This document shows positions 61,258 to 64,000 of a stretch of DNA of 64,000 nt, in pieces (within the stretch, counting starts at the first letter, position 1; every line of letters begins with the position of its first letter). The DNA comes from Gammaproteobacteria bacterium. Its GTDB lineage: Bacteria > Pseudomonadota > Gammaproteobacteria > Pseudomonadales > Pseudohongiellaceae. The DNA lies in NCBI GenBank assembly GCA_030654835.1, contig JAURWS010000037.1, forward strand, positions 171,764-235,763. The letters are read 5' to 3'. A program made the translations under genes and the position numbers. The notes beneath the pieces were generated by a model. It made no database searches, was not told the DNA's origin, and worked only from the letters and a program-made list of their open reading frames with translations.

Positions 61258-61655
61258 TTGGATTGGATACCAACATCATCATCCGCTACCTCACGCAGGA
61301 TGATCCCGAGCAGGCTCGCGCTGTCAACGCACTGTTCGAGACAATATTGACGCCTCAGACACCCGGCCTGATCACACTGATCACGCTGGTGGAAGTAGTG
61401 TGGGTTCTGGAGTCTTGCTATGAACAGCCCACGGCCGCCATCGAGGCTGTCATACTCGGGCTGCTAACCACCCGCAAATTGCAGGTCGAGAATGCAGCAG
61501 CTGTCTACCTGGCGTTGGAAAACTTCTCTCATGGTACGGCAGATTTCAGTGACGCTTTGATTGTTGCATCAGCAAGGCAAATGAGATGCGAATCGATAGT
61601 GACCTTTGACAGAAAAGCGCAATCGGTCGGCATGACAATGTTGCCCACTGTTTGA
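61254..61655 (+). CDS. PIN-domain toxin (VapC-like)
   Basis: 133 residues from GTG 61254. Acidic residues of the PIN active site are in IGLDTNIIIRYLTQDD, TLVEVVWVLES, TADFSDALIVASA and TFDRKA. Likely RNase. A longer reading from 61197 would lie inside the antitoxin and is rejected. Confidence 0.92.
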   Translation: MIGLDTNIIIRYLTQDDPEQARAVNALFETILTPQTPGLITLITLVEVVWVLESCYEQPTAAIEAVILGLLTTRKLQVENAAAVYLALENFSHGTADFSDALIVASARQMRCESIVTFDRKAQSVGMTMLPTV

Positions 61656-61893
61656 GAGCTGTATTCGGACATTAAAGTTATGAAACAGGCAATAAGGAAC
61701 TAAATCAAGGCAAAAAAACTGAATCGCCCCGGGTTTCGTGGAGGCCGTTTAAGTTAGGCCGCCTTTGCAATCTGCGTCCCCGACTGCCACACCCATATGC
61801 CATTTCGCGTCCGACTGAGCCGATCCCCTGAAGACCAAAAGCTGTGCACTTGTGGGATATATGGCCCTCGCGTACACTGGTCGACACCAGAGT

Positions 61894-61911
61894 AAAATAT
61901 CATGTGATTTT
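61894..61911. promoter_or_regulatory. Possible operator of AbiE module 2
   Basis: AAAATATCATGTGATTTT pairs at 7 of 9 positions and ends 6 bp before the antitoxin ATG. Confidence 0.3.
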
Positions 61912-61917
61912 ATCGTT

Positions 61918-62943
61918 ATGGAAGCGATCGTGCGTCAGGTCAGAACATCTGTATCCAAGCTGCCTATGGGCGGTGTGATTACCTCTGCCCAGCTTCAGCA
62001 TGGCCCGGAAAATCGTCAGGCGCTGGACAAGATTTTGGGGCCTGTAAGCCGGGAAGCCGGACTCAGAAAGATTCGTAATGGCGTGTATTGGAAGCCGAAG
62101 ATCTCTGACTTGCTGCAAGCCGAACTGATACCTGTCGAGGCACTTGAAAGAGCTATAAAGGCCCAGTACGCAGCAACCCTGCACCGCTCCGGCCAGTGGG
62201 CAGCTTGTCAGTATTTTTTGGCGCAAGAACCCGCCGTCGCCACCTACGACACCGACAAGCGCCTTGCGCCGATACAGGTCAATGACTTTTGCATGCGTTT
62301 TCGCCAAGTGCGCCCCCAGCGCTTGTCCGGCATCAGTCGCGAGTTGGGCGAGCTTCTCAATGCCATTGAATGGGCGCTGGCAGCGGGACTGGATCTGGAC
62401 AACGCCCAGCGCCAGTTTCTTGGGGGATTGCTTTTTGAGTTCCCGGACAAACAACGCGCCCACGCACTGAAGGCGCGCCCGCCCCAAATGCGCACCTTTT
62501 GCGAGTCCGTTGCGCCAGACGGTACAGTTGTCCGCTACATCAGCGCTTGGAGCGCACTCAATATCCCGGATAAGCACGGTGATGTCGCTGACTGGCATAC
62601 CCAGGGCATGCTGCGCTCCCAAAAGCTGGTGGTGGCTGGCGAAAATTACACCGCCTCACCTGATCTTACTCCCAGTGACCTAATTGATGTGAGCTGGTTT
62701 ATCGACAAGCACGCACTGAACTGGCCGACACATCTTTGCGCCACCACCGAGCGAGCGGTGTGCGATATGGTTTATCACGCGGTATTCGTACGCTGCGCCG
62801 TACCCACTATCATTCTGAGCGAGCTCCTCGTTGAGATTGACCGGCCCGCGCTAAGCCAGCGCCTTCACCAGTGGCTTGCCACTTCCAACAAGCAGCAACA
62901 CGACAACCTTAAGCAATGGATGAGTGCCAATGAAATTATCTGA
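61918..62943 (+). CDS. DUF6088/AbiEi-family antitoxin (module 2)
   Basis: 341 residues from MEAIVRQVRTSVSKLP. The N-terminal PMGGVITSAQL and GLRKIRNGVYWKPK match DUF6088-type antitoxins (winged helix). The rest (NAIEWALAAGLDLD, CESVAPDGTVVRYISAWSAL, VSWFIDKHALNWPTHLCATTERAVCD) is the family C-terminal part, giving a protein longer than most AbiEi. Overlaps the toxin gene by 14 bp or more. Confidence 0.8.
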   Translation: MEAIVRQVRTSVSKLPMGGVITSAQLQHGPENRQALDKILGPVSREAGLRKIRNGVYWKPKISDLLQAELIPVEALERAIKAQYAATLHRSGQWAACQYFLAQEPAVATYDTDKRLAPIQVNDFCMRFRQVRPQRLSGISRELGELLNAIEWALAAGLDLDNAQRQFLGGLLFEFPDKQRAHALKARPPQMRTFCESVAPDGTVVRYISAWSALNIPDKHGDVADWHTQGMLRSQKLVVAGENYTASPDLTPSDLIDVSWFIDKHALNWPTHLCATTERAVCDMVYHAVFVRCAVPTIILSELLVEIDRPALSQRLHQWLATSNKQQHDNLKQWMSANEII

Positions 62944-63583
62944 TAGCCAGATACTGCACGAGAAAGTCATTCGATCGCTATGCAAGATGATTCACGAGCA
63001 AGGAAAGCCATTGGTGCTGAAGGGCGGAACAGCGCTCAGAATGTGTTACGGGCTCGATCGGTTCAGTGAGGACATCGATCTGGACAGCGCCGTGAAGCTG
63101 AATCTCGAGAGCTTTCTGGCGCAGTGCGCTCAGCACATTGGCAAAAGCGTTCCTGAGATGCGCAATGCGACAATTGACACAAAAAAAGACACAGCAATGG
63201 TAAGTCGTTACATTTTGCGCTATGCAGACAATCAGGACAGGCGACTAAAGATTGAGGTTTCGCGCCGATCAAAGCCCGATGAAAAAGTGTTGGCTGTGGT
63301 GGATGGCATTTTGACCTACACCGTCACCGAGCTGATCAGACAAAAAGTTACCGCACTTCAAGAGCGAACGGCCGCACGCGACCTGCATGACGTAATATTC
63401 CTTGCCAAGAATTATTGCACAAAATTTAGCGATAAAAGCTGGAGGCTACTTCACAGCATCAACGATCACCAGGCTGATACGCTCAGTCGATTTACTGGTG
63501 CCTACGATGAGGACAGCATTCTGACAGTTGCCGATTTGCTTAATGATTTAATCGCGCTACAAACGTGTATGAGTACAACTTAA
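62930..63583 (+). CDS. AbiEii-type nucleotidyltransferase toxin (module 2)
   Basis: 217 residues from ATG 62930 (62924 also possible). Core motif LKGGTALRMCYGLDRFSEDIDLDS, then DRRLKIEVSRR and AARDLHDVIFL. Same reaction class as module 1, but smaller and with a different antitoxin. Confidence 0.9.
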   Translation: MKLSDSQILHEKVIRSLCKMIHEQGKPLVLKGGTALRMCYGLDRFSEDIDLDSAVKLNLESFLAQCAQHIGKSVPEMRNATIDTKKDTAMVSRYILRYADNQDRRLKIEVSRRSKPDEKVLAVVDGILTYTVTELIRQKVTALQERTAARDLHDVIFLAKNYCTKFSDKSWRLLHSINDHQADTLSRFTGAYDEDSILTVADLLNDLIALQTCMSTT

Positions 63584-63687
63584 ATATACAAAATCGATTT
63601 TTTAGAATCGGGAATATTAGGTTAAAGGCCGTTTCATTTCAGGACCTTATTCTCCTACTACAAGAGCCCGCCTGTATGCAAACCCAC

Positions 63688-63760
63688 CCTGTGGGAGCGG
63701 GCCTGCCCGCGATTTTTTCCTTGCGACAAAAAATCATCGCGGGCAGGCCCGCTCCCACAA
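63688..63760. repeat. REP doublet 12
   Basis: CCTGTGGGAGCGGGCCTGCC-CGCGA with inverted partner, 2 bp from the end of DUF2442 copy 2. Confidence 0.9.
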
Positions 63761-63761
63761 A

Positions 63762-63998
63762 TCAAACCTTCACCGAGTCCAGATACAACGTATCCGGACA
63801 TATATCCTGCTCATGAGGCCATACTACTGTGCCATCCATGACGCTGGCCCGCCGGAAATATTGAGCATCCTTCAGCTCCTTGAACACTCCAAACTCAAGC
63901 ACTGGAGTGCAGTCATACTGCCCGCGCTCACCGCTAGTGAATTCAAGCAGCAGTTTATAGCCCGGCAAAGGTGATACAGACTTGACTCTTGGGTTCAT
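63762..63998 (-). CDS. DUF2442 domain protein, copy 2
   Basis: 78 residues, differing from copy 1 only at S21T, R27Q and D78V, and by about ten bases in the DNA. The DUF4160 partner, if present, would lie just outside the window to the right. Confidence 0.88.
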   Translation of the reverse strand: MNPRVKSVSPLPGYKLLLEFTSGERGQYDCTPVLEFGVFKELKDAQYFRRASVMDGTVVWPHEQDICPDTLYLDSVKV

Positions 63999-64000
63999 GA

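Noticed and set aside
61705..61887. 60-codon minus-strand frame between VapC and AbiE module 2
   Set aside because: No family similarity or start signal; lies over the module 2 promoter.

Overview
The window looks like a chromosomal segment of a free-living, Pseudomonas-related gammaproteobacterium. The tig-clpP-clpX-lon-hupB-ppiD block, the smc-zipA-ligA block, FadB, RapA, TtcA, BolA, YheU and the DUF6316 and DUF6502 families all fit that group, and the right half carries Pseudomonas-type REP palindromes. No rRNA, tRNA, CRISPR array, phage or insertion-sequence transposase was seen. Species cannot be named from this sequence alone.

Layout. 0-9 kb: the end of a LysM protein, then the protein-quality-control block on the minus strand (trigger factor, ClpP, ClpX, Lon, HU-beta, PpiD), with a good hupB promoter and a hairpin terminator after hupB. 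9-15.6 kb: a MobA-like transferase, a DUF6316/HD-GYP pair behind a structured leader, an alpha/beta hydrolase, and a divergent DUF6502/Gly-rich operon. Two 17-bp palindromes lie in the divergent promoter. 15.6-24 kb: a surface locus with an outer-membrane barrel, a Slam-type outer-membrane translocator (TPR + DUF560 barrel) and, 85 bp downstream, a 1950-residue secreted protein with a FecR domain, a long Pro/Glu/Gln linker and about six repeats of 200-300 residues. These repeats resemble the TbpB-like barrel found in known Slam clients. I regard this as the most interesting system in the window.

24-35 kb: housekeeping genes. These are msrB, alaA, a six-gene minus-strand operon fadB-ttcA-yheU-tusA-xni-pdxB, a polysaccharide deacetylase, a Bax-like glucosaminidase, bolA and a YlqF/RbgA GTPase. 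35-52 kb: rapA, an M16C peptidase, djlA, a lytic-transglycosylase lipoprotein, then ligA-zipA-smc. ZipA has a very long acidic linker. 51.5-58.4 kb: an outer-membrane barrel, an 855-residue secreted protein of unknown function, a WecA-family transferase and a beta-CASP nuclease that has absorbed REP sequences into its reading frame.

58.4-64 kb: a toxin-antitoxin island. Two nearly identical DUF2442 genes lie in direct orientation about 4.8 kb apart. Between them are one AbiE module on the minus strand, a VapBC-like pair, and a second, different AbiE module on the plus strand. REP doublets separate the modules.

Twelve REP loci were found. All lie right of 35.3 kb, and several supply coding sequence or stop codons to neighbouring genes (YlqF, LigA, ZipA, beta-CASP nuclease).
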